Source of the DNA: Paenibacillus mendelii
Lineage (GTDB): Bacteria; Bacillota; Bacilli; Paenibacillales; Paenibacillaceae
Direction: 5' to 3'
DNA: 64,000 nt
Assembly: GCF_024498075.1 (NCBI RefSeq)
Contig: NZ_JANHOF010000017.1
Coordinates: 52,391-116,390, forward strand
Below are positions 34,667 to 44,003 of this stretch, piece after piece. Position numbers and translations under genes: made by a program. Below the pieces are notes generated by a model. It saw nothing but the letters and a program-made list of their open reading frames with translations, was not told the DNA's origin and did not search any database. Position 1 is the stretch's first letter. Each line of letters begins with the position of its first letter.

Positions 34667-37600
34667 TTGAACGACAAAATTCGTTGCGATTGGACATATA
34701 GCGAGACCGTCAACTATGCGATGCAGCAGAACCATGTTCCTGTCGTAAAAAAGATCGTACTAACCAATACGACGGCCGGCGAAGACTTGCGCCAAGTGAC
34801 CGTCAGGCTCACGGCAGAGCCGCAGTTTGCATTCGAGTGGACCCAAACTTACGATATAATGCCAGCCGGACAGTCGGTCGATTTGGGTCCCATCCATCTC
34901 CAGATGTCGGCTTCCTACCTTGGCGGGTTAACGGAACGGGTAAGTGGTTCGATTGCCATCGCGATCATGCAGGACACTGCGCTGTTATATGAGGAGCGCG
35001 TCCCGATCGCGGTGCTTGCATTCGACGAGTGGAGCGGCCTTGCCGTGCTGCCCGAGATGGTGGCTGCTTTCGTCACGCCCAACCAACCGGAGGTTCCGCG
35101 CATCATGCGCGAGGCATTGGATAAGCTGGGCGAGTGGAGCGGCAGTCCGTCGTTCACCGCTTACCAGAGCAAGGATCCGAATCAGGTCCGCATGCAAGCT
35201 GCGGCAATCTATGCCGCCCTGAAGAACAGAGCGATCGCATACTGCGTAGCGCCGCCAAGCTTTGAGCAGGTCGGTCAGCGCGTCCGTCTTCCGGATACCG
35301 TGTTCGCACACCGGATGGGCAATTGTCTGGACCTGTCGCTTCTCTATGCGGCATGCCTAGAAGCGGCGGGCTTGCATCCGCTGCTCGTGTTCACCGAAGG
35401 GCATGCCTTTACGGGCGTGTGGCTTGTCGAGGAGACGTTCTCCGAGAGCGTGCAGGACGACATCTCATTGTTGACCAAACGAATCGCCCCCGGTATAAGC
35501 GAGATCTGCCTCATGGAATCGACGGCATTCGCGGCGGGCCAGCAGATCCGTTTCGAGGAGGCCTGCGCACTAGCTGCCGCGCATTTGCACAACCTGGATC
35601 AGTTCGATTGTTTAGTCGATATCCGGCGAGCACGTTCCGGCGCTATACGTCCGCTGCCGCTTCGGACGGCGTCGCAGGACGGCCCGTCCGCAGATGCCTC
35701 GCCAAGGCCGGATGGACAGTCTACGGACAGATCCGGCGCACCGGAATATGTGGAGGTTCTCGAACGGCCGCAAGACGTCGAGTCCCTTCCTATGACCAGA
35801 CAGAAGCAATGGGAACGCCGGCTGCTCGATTTGTCGCTTCGCAATACGCTGATTAACTTTCGTCTGACGAGGTCCAGTGTGCCGCTCATGACGAATTTGC
35901 TCGGAGACCTGGAGGATGCGTTGGCGGAAGGCGGGGAGTTCCAGCTTCTCGCGAAGCCCGGCGACTGGCAGGATGACAGGCGGGATGTCAATGCACAGCC
36001 GAGCATTGGCAGCCATCACCCCTACGCAGAGCTGCTTCGGGAAGAATTCAACCGGAAGCGGCTGCGTGCGGATATTCAGGCAGCGGAGCTGGACAAGAGG
36101 TTAGTTCATCTGTATCGCTCCGCCCGCGTTTCACTGGAGGAGAATGGAGCCAATACGCTGTATTTGGCACTAGGTCTTCTGAAATGGTACGAGACGCCGG
36201 TTAGCCAAATGCCGCGCTACGCGCCGCTTGTTCTTATTCCGGTCGACATTGTGCGGAAATCGTCCCGCCTTGGTTATGTTATCCGCGCGAGGGATGAAGA
36301 GCCGCAAATGAATATTACGCTGCTCGAAATGCTGCGGCAGGATTTTGGCATTGGGATCGGCGGTCTTGATCCGCTCCCAAGGGATGAGAAGGGAATCGAC
36401 CTCAAGCAAATCTTTACGGTTCTCCGGCATGCACTTATGCAGATGTCGCGTTGGGACATTGAGGAGACGGCTTATTTGGGACTGTTCTCGTTTGGTCAGT
36501 TTGTCATGTGGAACGATATTCGCTCGCATGCCGAAGCTCTGGCGGAGAACGATATTGTCGCCAGTCTGATGGAAGGCCGACTAAGAGGGCTTGCAGATCG
36601 AACCGGCTCGGAGGAAGAAAGGCTTGACGAGGATCATCCGGGCACACAGATGACTCCGATAAGCGCCGATTCATCCCAGCTATCTGCCATTCGAGCGGCT
36701 GCGGGCGGGCAGAGCTTCGTGCTGCACGGCCCGCCTGGCACGGGCAAATCCCAGACCATTACGAACATGATCGCAGGGGCGCTTGCGGGCGGCAAACGAG
36801 TGCTCTTCGTGGCGGAGAAGATGGCGGCTTTATCCGTTGTGCAGAAGAGACTCGATCAGATCGGGTTAGGTCCATTCTGCTTGGAGCTGCACTCGAACAA
36901 AAGCACGAAGAGGGCCGTTCTCGACCAGCTGAATGCGGCTCTGGAGGCTCCGAGCGTGCTCTCGCCGGAAGCGTGGAGCGTTCAGGCAGAGCGCTTGGCC
37001 GGCTTGCGGGGCGAGTTGAATGGGTACGTGTCCGGTTTGCATCGCCCATATCCCTTTGGTTTTTCGCTATTTGAGGCTATATCTGAATACGAACGTGTCG
37101 GAGGGCCTGCCTCGGACGCCGCCTCGTTCGAGCCGGCTGCAATCGCTGAGCTGACGCCGGAGAAGCTGACGGCTTGGCGGGACTTGGCGTCCCAGCTTCA
37201 AGTTGCGGGCGCCCGGTGCGGCAATCCGGCCGGGCATCCCTTGGCTGATGCGCGCTGCACGGGCTATTCGCAGCCGCTCAAGGTGGAAGTGGAGAGCTTG
37301 CTTGAGCGTTATGTGTCCGATTTGCCAGCATCCCGTGCTGCCCTCGATGACGCGGCTTCGCTGCTTGGACTCGATCCCGCCCCGGTTGGCTACGAACAAA
37401 TTGAGATACTTGCGCAGCTATGCGAGTGGATGATTCGTATCCCCGACGTGAAGCCGGCGCTGCTGCAAGCGCAGAATCTCGAAGAAGCCGTTCATCAGCT
37501 TCAGGCGACAGCCGAGCAAGGAAGACGGCGGGACGAGATCAAGACAGCGGTACTTGCCAATTATGGACCGGACGTGATCCGGTTCGACGCGCAGACGGCC

Positions 37601-40600
37601 TTGTCGGAGTGGACGCGAACGGAGCTGCAATGGTTCTTGCCGAAATGGCTTGGACAGAATCGGGTACTCAAGCTGATGAAAGGGATGGCGGTTTCCGGAG
37701 CCGTCCTGTCCAAAGAACAGGTGAAGACGCATCTATCCGATATCATCCGCTGGCAGGAGGAAGAGCGGAAGCTGAAGGAAGCGGGAGCCATCGCAGCACC
37801 GCTGCTCGGCTTGGCCTTGTGGAAGGATGATCAGGGTGACTGGGATGGGCTAGCCTCGGCATGCGATTGGATTTTACGGCTGCAGGAGCTGCTTATGGTA
37901 TGGTTTGGCAATGAGGCGGAGGCCGGCGCTGCACGCAGCCGGATCGGCAACAAGCTGGCAGGCGGCCGAAGCGCGTTTCTCGCGCAGACCAATCGGCTTG
38001 AAGCGGCGGTTGCCGCCCGGCGGAAAGCAGACGCGGGCGAGCGGAAGCTGTGCGAGCTGCTGCAGGTGGATGCTGCGAAGCTGATGGGAATGGAAGGCGC
38101 GAAGGATTGGTATGCCTTTATAGGCGAGAAGGCTAGCCGCTTCGCAGCTCATCTCGACGGCCTGCGCGATTGGTGCGCATGGCGGCGGGTTCGCGACCAG
38201 GCAGAGGAAGCGGGCTTGATGCCGCTTATCGCCCCCTATGAACAAGGCGAGCTGACGAACGACCGGCTGATCGCGGCCTTTGAACGCGGATTGTACAAGG
38301 CTTGCGCCAATTTCATCTTAGCGGCCGATAGTCAACTGGGCGCTTTCTCCGGCGGCTTATTCGAAGAAAGTATCCTGCGCTTCAAGGAAACGGATCGCCG
38401 GTTCGAAGAGCTGACCCGCCAGGAGATTGCGGCAAGGCTGTCGGCCAAGGTGCCGAAGATGACGCAGGAAGCCGCGCAGAGCTCCGAGGCCGGCATTCTG
38501 CAGCGTGCTATCCGCAGGGGAGGACGAGCGCTCTCCATCCGCAAGCTGTTCGAACAGGTGCCGAACCTGCTGCCGCGCTTGACGCCCTGTATGCTCATGA
38601 GTCCGATCTCGGTCGCGCAATACTTGGACCCGGCAGGCGCAAAATTCGACCTGGTCATCTTCGACGAGGCATCCCAAGTGCCTACGTCTCAAGCCGTTGG
38701 GGCACTTGCAAGAGGCACTCAAGCCGTTATCGTCGGCGATCCGAAGCAGCTGCCGCCGACCAGCTTTTTCTCGAAGACGAATGAGGAATCGGACGAAGAA
38801 GATATCGCCACTCAAGATATGGAGAGCATACTCGACGATTGTCTGGCGCTTGGTATGCCTCAGATGCATTTGTCTTGGCATTACCGGAGCCGCCATGAGA
38901 GCCTTATCGCCTTCAGCAATACGCATTATTACGACAGCAAGCTCATGACGTTCCCCTCGCCGGATGAACCGGTATCGAGCGTCACTTGGCGTCCTGTGGA
39001 GGGTTACTATGATCGGGGACGCACGAAGCAGAACGTCGCGGAAGGGGAGGCGGTCGTTGCGGAAATTGCACGGCGACTGCGCGATCCCCAGCTGCGGACG
39101 CAAAGCATTGGCGTTGTAACGTTCAGCTCTATTCAGCAGACACTCATTGAAGATTTGCTGGATGAGACGTTCAAGAAGGAAGCGGATCTGGAGCTGCTGC
39201 TGCCCGAGCTGCCCGAGCCGATTTTCGTGAAGAATCTGGAGAACGTTCAAGGGGATGAACGGGATGTCATCTTATTCTCGGTCGGCTACGGTCCAGATGC
39301 GGCGGGCAAGATCAGCTACAACTTCGGCCCGCTTAACCGGCAGGGAGGCTGGAGGCGGTTGAATGTCGCGGTGTCCCGGGCAAGGCATGAAATGATGGTG
39401 TTCTCGACGCTGCGCTCCCATCAATTAAGTGCCAGCCGCACGAGTGCGCAGGGTGTGCTCGGACTTAAGGCTTTTCTGGATTACGCGGAGAAAGGGAAAC
39501 AGGCGCTGCCGGCCGGCGAAGCCGCCAAGCAGGTATCCACGGTATCCGACATTCACCGCAGCTTGGTGGAGGAATTGAATCGACTCGGCTACGAAGCGGA
39601 CCTGTATGTAGGTTCATCGGGCTACCGGATCGATGTCGGCATTCTGGATCCGGAGCAGCCTGGCCAATATATGCTGGGACTCCTGCTGGACGGGCCGATG
39701 TACCGTAATGCCAAGACGGCGCGGGATCGCGAAATATTGCGGCTCCAAGTTCTGGGGCAGCTCGGATGGAGCTTGCACCGGGTATGGTCGCCGGATTGGT
39801 GGGAGAACCGGAACGCGGAGCTCAGCAGCATTCGGCAGGTGATCCAACGAGCGAAAGAGAGTCGCCGCGTGGAGGAACCGGCCAGGGATGGAGCGATTGG
39901 CGGATTGCGTGACGGTCAACCGGCCGCTTCCTATGAAGGTTCACCGGAAAGGGTGAGTGATGAGGAGCAGATTCAAGACACCTTGCCAGGCAGGGGGGAC
40001 TTGGATCAAACCGATCTACTGCAAGGCGTAAAGCAAGACGAGAAGCTGGATGTGTTACTGGGAGGGCTGACCGGCACAGTGCCTGGTCAATCAGCAGATT
40101 CCACGCTGGACGACCAGATTGTTAAGGTCTCAAGCGCAGACAGCCGTGCTCTGGATCAGTCAACGGGCTATACAGAGCAGAGAGAAGAGAGCGGCGCCGT
40201 GGCAGAGCCTGCAGTCCAGGCGCAGCGGCTGGCTTCCCTGTATACAGCTGATCCCCGGCGGCTGCCGAGCGGTGCGGCATGGTATACTGCATCGGAGCTC
40301 GAGAGCGTTGACTTGGGGACGGACGCCTTCTATTCGCCAACGCACACGCCGTTGATTCTCGGGCAAATCACAAGGGTCATTCAAGAAGAAGGGCCAATCA
40401 GCCGCAGTCTGCTTGCAAGACGTGTGCTGCAGGCTTGGGGAATTGCCCGTATGGGTGCCAAGCTGGACAGACGGCTCGAGGAGCTCCTGGAGAAGCGAAG
40501 CGTTCGTCGAACGGAGAACGGCGGAACGGTATTCATCTGGCCCGAAGGCGTCGAACCGGAGAGCTATTCCATGTTTCGTGTGGCATCCGACGATACGCAG

Positions 40601-40837
40601 CGACGCGCGGCGGAGGATCTGCCGCCCGAGGAAATAGCGAATACGGTGAAGTCGGTTCTCTTCGCGCAGATCAGCCTTCCAGCCGAGGATCTGGTCAAGC
40701 AGGTGGCCCGGACGCTTGGTTATATGCGCTCCGGACCGGCGCTCGAGAAGGTGGTTAAGAACGGAATTGCCCTCGCGGTCGAACGCGGCTTTGCACGGCA
40801 GGACGGGCAGGATCGGATTGTATATCAAGACAGCTAG
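34667..40837 (+). CDS. Giant DUF4011-SF1 helicase-Vsr/DUF559-like-DUF3320 protein (Hhe-like defence candidate)
   Basis: 2056 residues, TTG start after GGGAGGACATAAGTT. Domains in order: an N-terminal beta domain (1-110); a transglutaminase-like segment with candidate Cys220 (GNCLDLS), His246 (EGHAFTGV) and Glu284 (LMESTAF); DUF4011 from about 376 (RQKQWERRLLDLSLRNTLINF). The SF1 helicase has Walker A GPPGTGKS at 688-695, VIFDEASQVP at about 1330-1339 (Asp1333-Glu1334), GDPKQLPP near 1356, VQGDERDV near 1527 and NVAVSRARHEMMVFS near 1567. A Vsr/DUF559-type nuclease-like domain spans about 1626-1720 and DUF3320 lies near 1890-1960. DUF4011-helicase-Vsr is the order described for the single-gene Hhe anti-phage system. 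Stands alone with its own terminators either side. Confidence 0.85.
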   Translation: MNDKIRCDWTYSETVNYAMQQNHVPVVKKIVLTNTTAGEDLRQVTVRLTAEPQFAFEWTQTYDIMPAGQSVDLGPIHLQMSASYLGGLTERVSGSIAIAIMQDTALLYEERVPIAVLAFDEWSGLAVLPEMVAAFVTPNQPEVPRIMREALDKLGEWSGSPSFTAYQSKDPNQVRMQAAAIYAALKNRAIAYCVAPPSFEQVGQRVRLPDTVFAHRMGNCLDLSLLYAACLEAAGLHPLLVFTEGHAFTGVWLVEETFSESVQDDISLLTKRIAPGISEICLMESTAFAAGQQIRFEEACALAAAHLHNLDQFDCLVDIRRARSGAIRPLPLRTASQDGPSADASPRPDGQSTDRSGAPEYVEVLERPQDVESLPMTRQKQWERRLLDLSLRNTLINFRLTRSSVPLMTNLLGDLEDALAEGGEFQLLAKPGDWQDDRRDVNAQPSIGSHHPYAELLREEFNRKRLRADIQAAELDKRLVHLYRSARVSLEENGANTLYLALGLLKWYETPVSQMPRYAPLVLIPVDIVRKSSRLGYVIRARDEEPQMNITLLEMLRQDFGIGIGGLDPLPRDEKGIDLKQIFTVLRHALMQMSRWDIEETAYLGLFSFGQFVMWNDIRSHAEALAENDIVASLMEGRLRGLADRTGSEEERLDEDHPGTQMTPISADSSQLSAIRAAAGGQSFVLHGPPGTGKSQTITNMIAGALAGGKRVLFVAEKMAALSVVQKRLDQIGLGPFCLELHSNKSTKRAVLDQLNAALEAPSVLSPEAWSVQAERLAGLRGELNGYVSGLHRPYPFGFSLFEAISEYERVGGPASDAASFEPAAIAELTPEKLTAWRDLASQLQVAGARCGNPAGHPLADARCTGYSQPLKVEVESLLERYVSDLPASRAALDDAASLLGLDPAPVGYEQIEILAQLCEWMIRIPDVKPALLQAQNLEEAVHQLQATAEQGRRRDEIKTAVLANYGPDVIRFDAQTALSEWTRTELQWFLPKWLGQNRVLKLMKGMAVSGAVLSKEQVKTHLSDIIRWQEEERKLKEAGAIAAPLLGLALWKDDQGDWDGLASACDWILRLQELLMVWFGNEAEAGAARSRIGNKLAGGRSAFLAQTNRLEAAVAARRKADAGERKLCELLQVDAAKLMGMEGAKDWYAFIGEKASRFAAHLDGLRDWCAWRRVRDQAEEAGLMPLIAPYEQGELTNDRLIAAFERGLYKACANFILAADSQLGAFSGGLFEESILRFKETDRRFEELTRQEIAARLSAKVPKMTQEAAQSSEAGILQRAIRRGGRALSIRKLFEQVPNLLPRLTPCMLMSPISVAQYLDPAGAKFDLVIFDEASQVPTSQAVGALARGTQAVIVGDPKQLPPTSFFSKTNEESDEEDIATQDMESILDDCLALGMPQMHLSWHYRSRHESLIAFSNTHYYDSKLMTFPSPDEPVSSVTWRPVEGYYDRGRTKQNVAEGEAVVAEIARRLRDPQLRTQSIGVVTFSSIQQTLIEDLLDETFKKEADLELLLPELPEPIFVKNLENVQGDERDVILFSVGYGPDAAGKISYNFGPLNRQGGWRRLNVAVSRARHEMMVFSTLRSHQLSASRTSAQGVLGLKAFLDYAEKGKQALPAGEAAKQVSTVSDIHRSLVEELNRLGYEADLYVGSSGYRIDVGILDPEQPGQYMLGLLLDGPMYRNAKTARDREILRLQVLGQLGWSLHRVWSPDWWENRNAELSSIRQVIQRAKESRRVEEPARDGAIGGLRDGQPAASYEGSPERVSDEEQIQDTLPGRGDLDQTDLLQGVKQDEKLDVLLGGLTGTVPGQSADSTLDDQIVKVSSADSRALDQSTGYTEQREESGAVAEPAVQAQRLASLYTADPRRLPSGAAWYTASELESVDLGTDAFYSPTHTPLILGQITRVIQEEGPISRSLLARRVLQAWGIARMGAKLDRRLEELLEKRSVRRTENGGTVFIWPEGVEPESYSMFRVASDDTQRRAAEDLPPEEIANTVKSVLFAQISLPAEDLVKQVARTLGYMRSGPALEKVVKNGIALAVERGFARQDGQDRIVYQDS

Positions 40838-40844
40838 TGAAGAT

Positions 40845-40880
40845 AGAGAACCGGGTCCTGAGGGCGCGGTTCTCTTGGTG
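40845..40880 (+). terminator. Hairpin after the helicase gene
   Basis: AGAGAACCG (40845-40853) pairs with CGGTTCTCT (40867-40875). Only a short U-stretch follows, so termination may be partial. Confidence 0.5.
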
Positions 40881-41247
40881 CTTATCGGCATTGGGCAAGG
40901 CTGTGCCGTACATGAAGCAGCAGACATGGCTTGCTGCTCTTCCGATTTGCCCTCGATGAAGAAATCCGTATTGACCGGGCCGGAGCTGCCGAATGGATCC
41001 GATATTCGATCTTATGGACGAATGGGGCGAAAACCACCGCAAGGTCAACAAGAAGAACTTGTAAAAGGTTTGACAGCTCTAAGCGGCTTTCGTATACTAA
41101 AACCGAATTTATAAACGGGACGGCCAGGTATCGCCCTCCAAGAAGCCCTTGCTCCATATCCGCTTCTTTCGCCCCTGCGAGGCTGCGCTTACGTGACAAG
41201 GTTGTTTTGTTTGTTCCTGCCGTTGTCCAATAAGGAGCGTGTGTTCA
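40881..41247. other. Intergenic region without a supported gene
   Basis: About 370 bp. Open frames on both strands here (to about 105 codons) lack ribosome binding sites and recognisable motifs. It presumably carries the promoter of the phosphodiesterase gene; no clear element was identified. Confidence 0.5.
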
Positions 41248-41979
41248 TTGAATAAGGAACTGCCGATCGTTATCGCCCACCGCGGCGCAGCTGGTGAAGC
41301 ACCCGAGAATACACTGGCTGCATTTCAACTGGCGCTTGAGCAAGGATGCGACGCCTTCGAACTGGATGTGCACCTGTCCAAAGATGGGCAAATCGTCGTC
41401 ATTCACGATTTTTCGGTAGATCGGACAACGTCCGGCCAAGGGGCTGTGAACCAGCTGACCGTTGAAGAAATGAAACAGTTCGATGCCGGTGCTTGGTTTA
41501 ATCCTACATACGCGGGAGAGCGCATTCCGACACTGGAGGAAGTCATTGCGATGACGCCCGCACATATTCAGATAAATGTGGAAATCAAGGGCGGGATCGG
41601 ACAAGGGATGGAAGAGAAGCTGGTCGAGCTGCTGCGCCGGATGAACCGGACCGCAAGCATCATCGTTTCTTCGTTCCACTTCGACTGTCTGAGAACGTTG
41701 AACCAGCTCGAGCCCTCTCTTCGTGTCGGATTGCTGTACGATCTGAACTTGAAAGACTATGCGCTGCTTCCCAAAGCGGCCGGTGTCGACGCATACTCGC
41801 TTCACCCACTGTTTATGCGGCTTGAAGCCGAAGCGGTCAGAGCTGCCGTAGCGCAGGGCGTGGCTGTATTTCCGTGGACCGTCAATGGCGAAGAGGGTAT
41901 GGCGGCCATGCTCGAAATGGGCGTAAGCGGCATTATCACCGATTTTCCAGGCAAGCTTCGCAAGCTGATGGAGCAATAA
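41248..41979 (+). CDS. Glycerophosphodiester phosphodiesterase
   Basis: 243-residue GDPD-type TIM barrel hydrolysing glycerophosphodiesters to glycerol 3-phosphate and an alcohol. Catalytic and metal motifs: IAHRGAAGEAPENTLAAF (His, Arg, Glu), FELDVHLSKDGQIVVIHDF (Glu, Asp, His) and VEIKGG (Glu, Lys). The C-terminus AVFPWTVNG is a family hallmark. No signal peptide, so the cytoplasmic UgpQ/YqiK-like type. Start is TTG at 41248, ten bases from AAGGAG; a GTG at 41239 is too close to it. Confidence 0.92.
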   Translation: MNKELPIVIAHRGAAGEAPENTLAAFQLALEQGCDAFELDVHLSKDGQIVVIHDFSVDRTTSGQGAVNQLTVEEMKQFDAGAWFNPTYAGERIPTLEEVIAMTPAHIQINVEIKGGIGQGMEEKLVELLRRMNRTASIIVSSFHFDCLRTLNQLEPSLRVGLLYDLNLKDYALLPKAAGVDAYSLHPLFMRLEAEAVRAAVAQGVAVFPWTVNGEEGMAAMLEMGVSGIITDFPGKLRKLMEQ

Positions 41980-42011
41980 TCCGTCTTATTCCAGAGGAGA
42001 ACATTTCATTC

Positions 42012-42088
42012 AAGGCTGCCGTACGTGACGGCAGCCATTCCAAGCCGCACGAGTACGAGGCAGTACAGTTGTATTCGTGCGGTTTTAT
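42012..42088 (+). terminator. Hairpins and terminator after the phosphodiesterase gene
   Basis: First hairpin GGCTGCCGT/ACGGCAGCC about 42014-42036. Then GCCGCACGA (42044-42052) pairs with TCGTGCGG (42075-42082), followed by TTTTATT. The rest of the gap to 42303 shows no gene. Confidence 0.7.
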
Positions 42089-42303
42089 TACGCTCACTGA
42101 CCCTTGCGGCGTGCCAACAGCAAGTAAGTCTGCCATTGCTTGCGCGAACCTCTCCTTGTTCATAACGGCAATCCTATTCTACCTGAGGCTGTTTAAGTGT
42201 TTGGCGTTTCGTGTCGAGATTCTACAGGTTCAGGAATTCATTTTCGCCGCTAAGCCTTTATTCAAGGTATAATAGCTCTAGCCATGCGTAGGAGGAGCCA
42301 ATT

Positions 42304-43260
42304 ATGACGTTGATGAAGCAATTGACGGCCAACGATGAGTTTGTGGGCTATTATTTATTGAAAGAGCTGGAAGTAAAGCAGACCAACGGTACGCCCCCCA
42401 AAGACTATTTCGATATCGTTCTGTGCGATGCCAGCGGACAGATGTCGGCCAAGTATTGGGATGTAACACCGACTGACAAGGAAACCTTCTTTCCGATGGA
42501 GTTAGTCAAGGTACAGGGGATTGTGCAGACCTATCGTGAGAGGCTGCAAGTGAAGGTTTTTCGAATCCGCAAAGTGACTCCCGAGGATGGTGTTACGTTA
42601 ACGGATTTCATCCGCTCCGCTCCAATCCGGCCGGTTGATCTGGTTCATATGATCAAGCAGGCTATCCATAGCATTACCGATGAAGAAATTCGTACCGTCG
42701 TTTCGTTCTGTGTAGCGAAGGTGGAAGAGAAGCTGATGCATTATCCGGCGGCCAAGACGCATCATCATGCCTATTTTGCCGGTTTGGCCTACCATATCGT
42801 GCGGATGCTGGAGATAGGCGAGTTTATTTGCAAACAGCGCCCGTTCTTAAACCCCGACTATATTAAAGCCGGCATTATTCTGCATGATATCGCCAAGCCG
42901 GAGGAAATGATCGCGCAGCTGGGCATCGTATCGGATTACAGCGTCCAAGGCAAGCTGATCGGCCATATCTCGATGGTTTCCAATTGGATTACGGAGGCTG
43001 CCATCCGGTGCGAGTACGATTTGCAATCGGAGAAAATCATCGGACTGCAGCATTTAGTGCTGTCCCATCACAACTTAGGCGAATGGGGGAGCCCTGTCCA
43101 ACCCCAGATGGCGGAGGCGGTTGCACTGCATCACATTGATGCGATGGACGCGAAGCTTCAGATGGTCGAAGATGCGCTGGACACGACACCGGAGACGGAG
43201 CCGTGGACCCCGATGATCAGAGGCTTGGAGAACAAAGCGATTTATCGGCTCAAAGGGTGA
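42304..43260 (+). CDS. yhaM: 3'-5' exoribonuclease YhaM
   Basis: 318 residues, as in Bacillus YhaM. An N-terminal OB-fold nucleic acid-binding domain (about 15-95, VGYYLLKELEVKQTNGTPPKDYFDIVLCDASGQMSAKYWD). A C-terminal HD domain has KTHHHAYFAGLAYHIVRML (first His of the site) and GIILHDIAKPEE (His-Asp pair), about 155-205. It trims RNA and single-stranded DNA from the 3' end. GGAGGAGCC precedes the ATG. Position just upstream of a region with an RNA ligase and a structured RNA may be meaningful or chance. Confidence 0.95.
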   Translation: MTLMKQLTANDEFVGYYLLKELEVKQTNGTPPKDYFDIVLCDASGQMSAKYWDVTPTDKETFFPMELVKVQGIVQTYRERLQVKVFRIRKVTPEDGVTLTDFIRSAPIRPVDLVHMIKQAIHSITDEEIRTVVSFCVAKVEEKLMHYPAAKTHHHAYFAGLAYHIVRMLEIGEFICKQRPFLNPDYIKAGIILHDIAKPEEMIAQLGIVSDYSVQGKLIGHISMVSNWITEAAIRCEYDLQSEKIIGLQHLVLSHHNLGEWGSPVQPQMAEAVALHHIDAMDAKLQMVEDALDTTPETEPWTPMIRGLENKAIYRLKG

Positions 43261-43610
43261 GCATGCGCGAGTAGGGTTTGGCTATTATGTTTCCTATGAT
43301 GCTATCGGTATTACCTAGGAGGACTGGCCAGAGACTCCTCTTGGAACGTGCCAAATAATCAATAGTCAGTGTGCCGCTTGTTAGAGAACCCTGGCCGATG
43401 ATGCGAAAGGCGACAGGTCTTCAAGCTCCATAGAGCCAGCTTCCAACTACGAGATTGGGGGCTGGTTTGCTTTATGGGCTAGCTGACTAGTATAAGGGTC
43501 TATTCCTGCTAGACCTTCAACCGACCGAGTAGCCCCCATCTCATCCATTAGCTAAATTCACAATTGATAGAGCACCCCAGACGACCTATCGCTTAACTCA
43601 TCATCCTGCC
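43261..43610. other. Non-coding region after yhaM
   Basis: No gene supported. A possible terminator lies near 43430-43470 (AGCCAGC ... GCTGG followed by TTTGCTTT). Confidence 0.4.
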
Positions 43611-43674
43611 GAACCCCCGAACCCCCGAACCCCCGAACCCCCGAACCCCCGAACCCCCGAACCTCCGAACCCCC
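43611..43674 (+). repeat. 8-bp tandem repeat, eight units of GAACCCCC
   Basis: Six perfect units, one GAACCTCC variant and a final perfect unit, 64 bp in all. Non-coding, strongly strand-biased (C-rich on the plus strand, G-rich on the minus). Could slip in replication, and the minus strand has runs of five G every eight bases, which could form a G-quadruplex. Confidence 0.95.
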
Positions 43675-43994
43675 TATTGAATTTATATGTTAGAATGTCT
43701 CCCAATCTTAGCTCCCATCTTCAATCGAATAACTCATCCGACGCTCCAATCACCCTTCCGCACAACTTGTAACATTAACGGCTCCTATCCGGCGCATTAA
43801 GCCTGCACGACTTGCCGCCGGCAGCACATGCAGGCCGCACTTGCTCTAATAACTTTTTCAGTAGTCGCCATACTTTCACCATGTTCGCCCAAGTGAAATT
43901 ACGCGAAGATAAGAGGGCAGCAGCGGTACGGACGGCGTTGCCGAAGCAGGAGTTTCCATATGGCTCCGCAGTGCTTGCTCATCATAGGGCCAAG
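43675..43994. other. Non-coding region before the structured RNA
   Basis: No gene supported; the short open frames lack ribosome binding sites. The right end holds the promoter of the RNA at 44004. Confidence 0.45.
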
Positions 43995-44000
43995 TATACT
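43995..44000 (+). promoter_or_regulatory. -10 box for the structured RNA
   Basis: TATACT, near consensus. It predicts a start at about 44006, exactly where the structured RNA begins. No good -35 hexamer at 16-18 bases (GTGCTT at 43971-43976 is the best), so the promoter may be weak or activator dependent. Confidence 0.5.
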
Positions 44001-44003
44001 GGT

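Noticed and set aside
34456..34701. 81-codon ORF before the helicase gene
   Set aside because: It begins inside a terminator hairpin and overlaps the helicase start in another frame.
40882..41199. 105-codon minus-strand ORF between helicase and phosphodiesterase genes
   Set aside because: Low-complexity composition, no ribosome binding site, no family resemblance.
43611..43674. CRISPR array
   Set aside because: Units are 8 bp with no spacers; simple tandem repeat.
43430..44000. Ro/TROVE (Rsr) gene near the Y RNA candidate
   Set aside because: No frame in the window shows a TROVE or vWA domain; a Ro partner, if any, is elsewhere.
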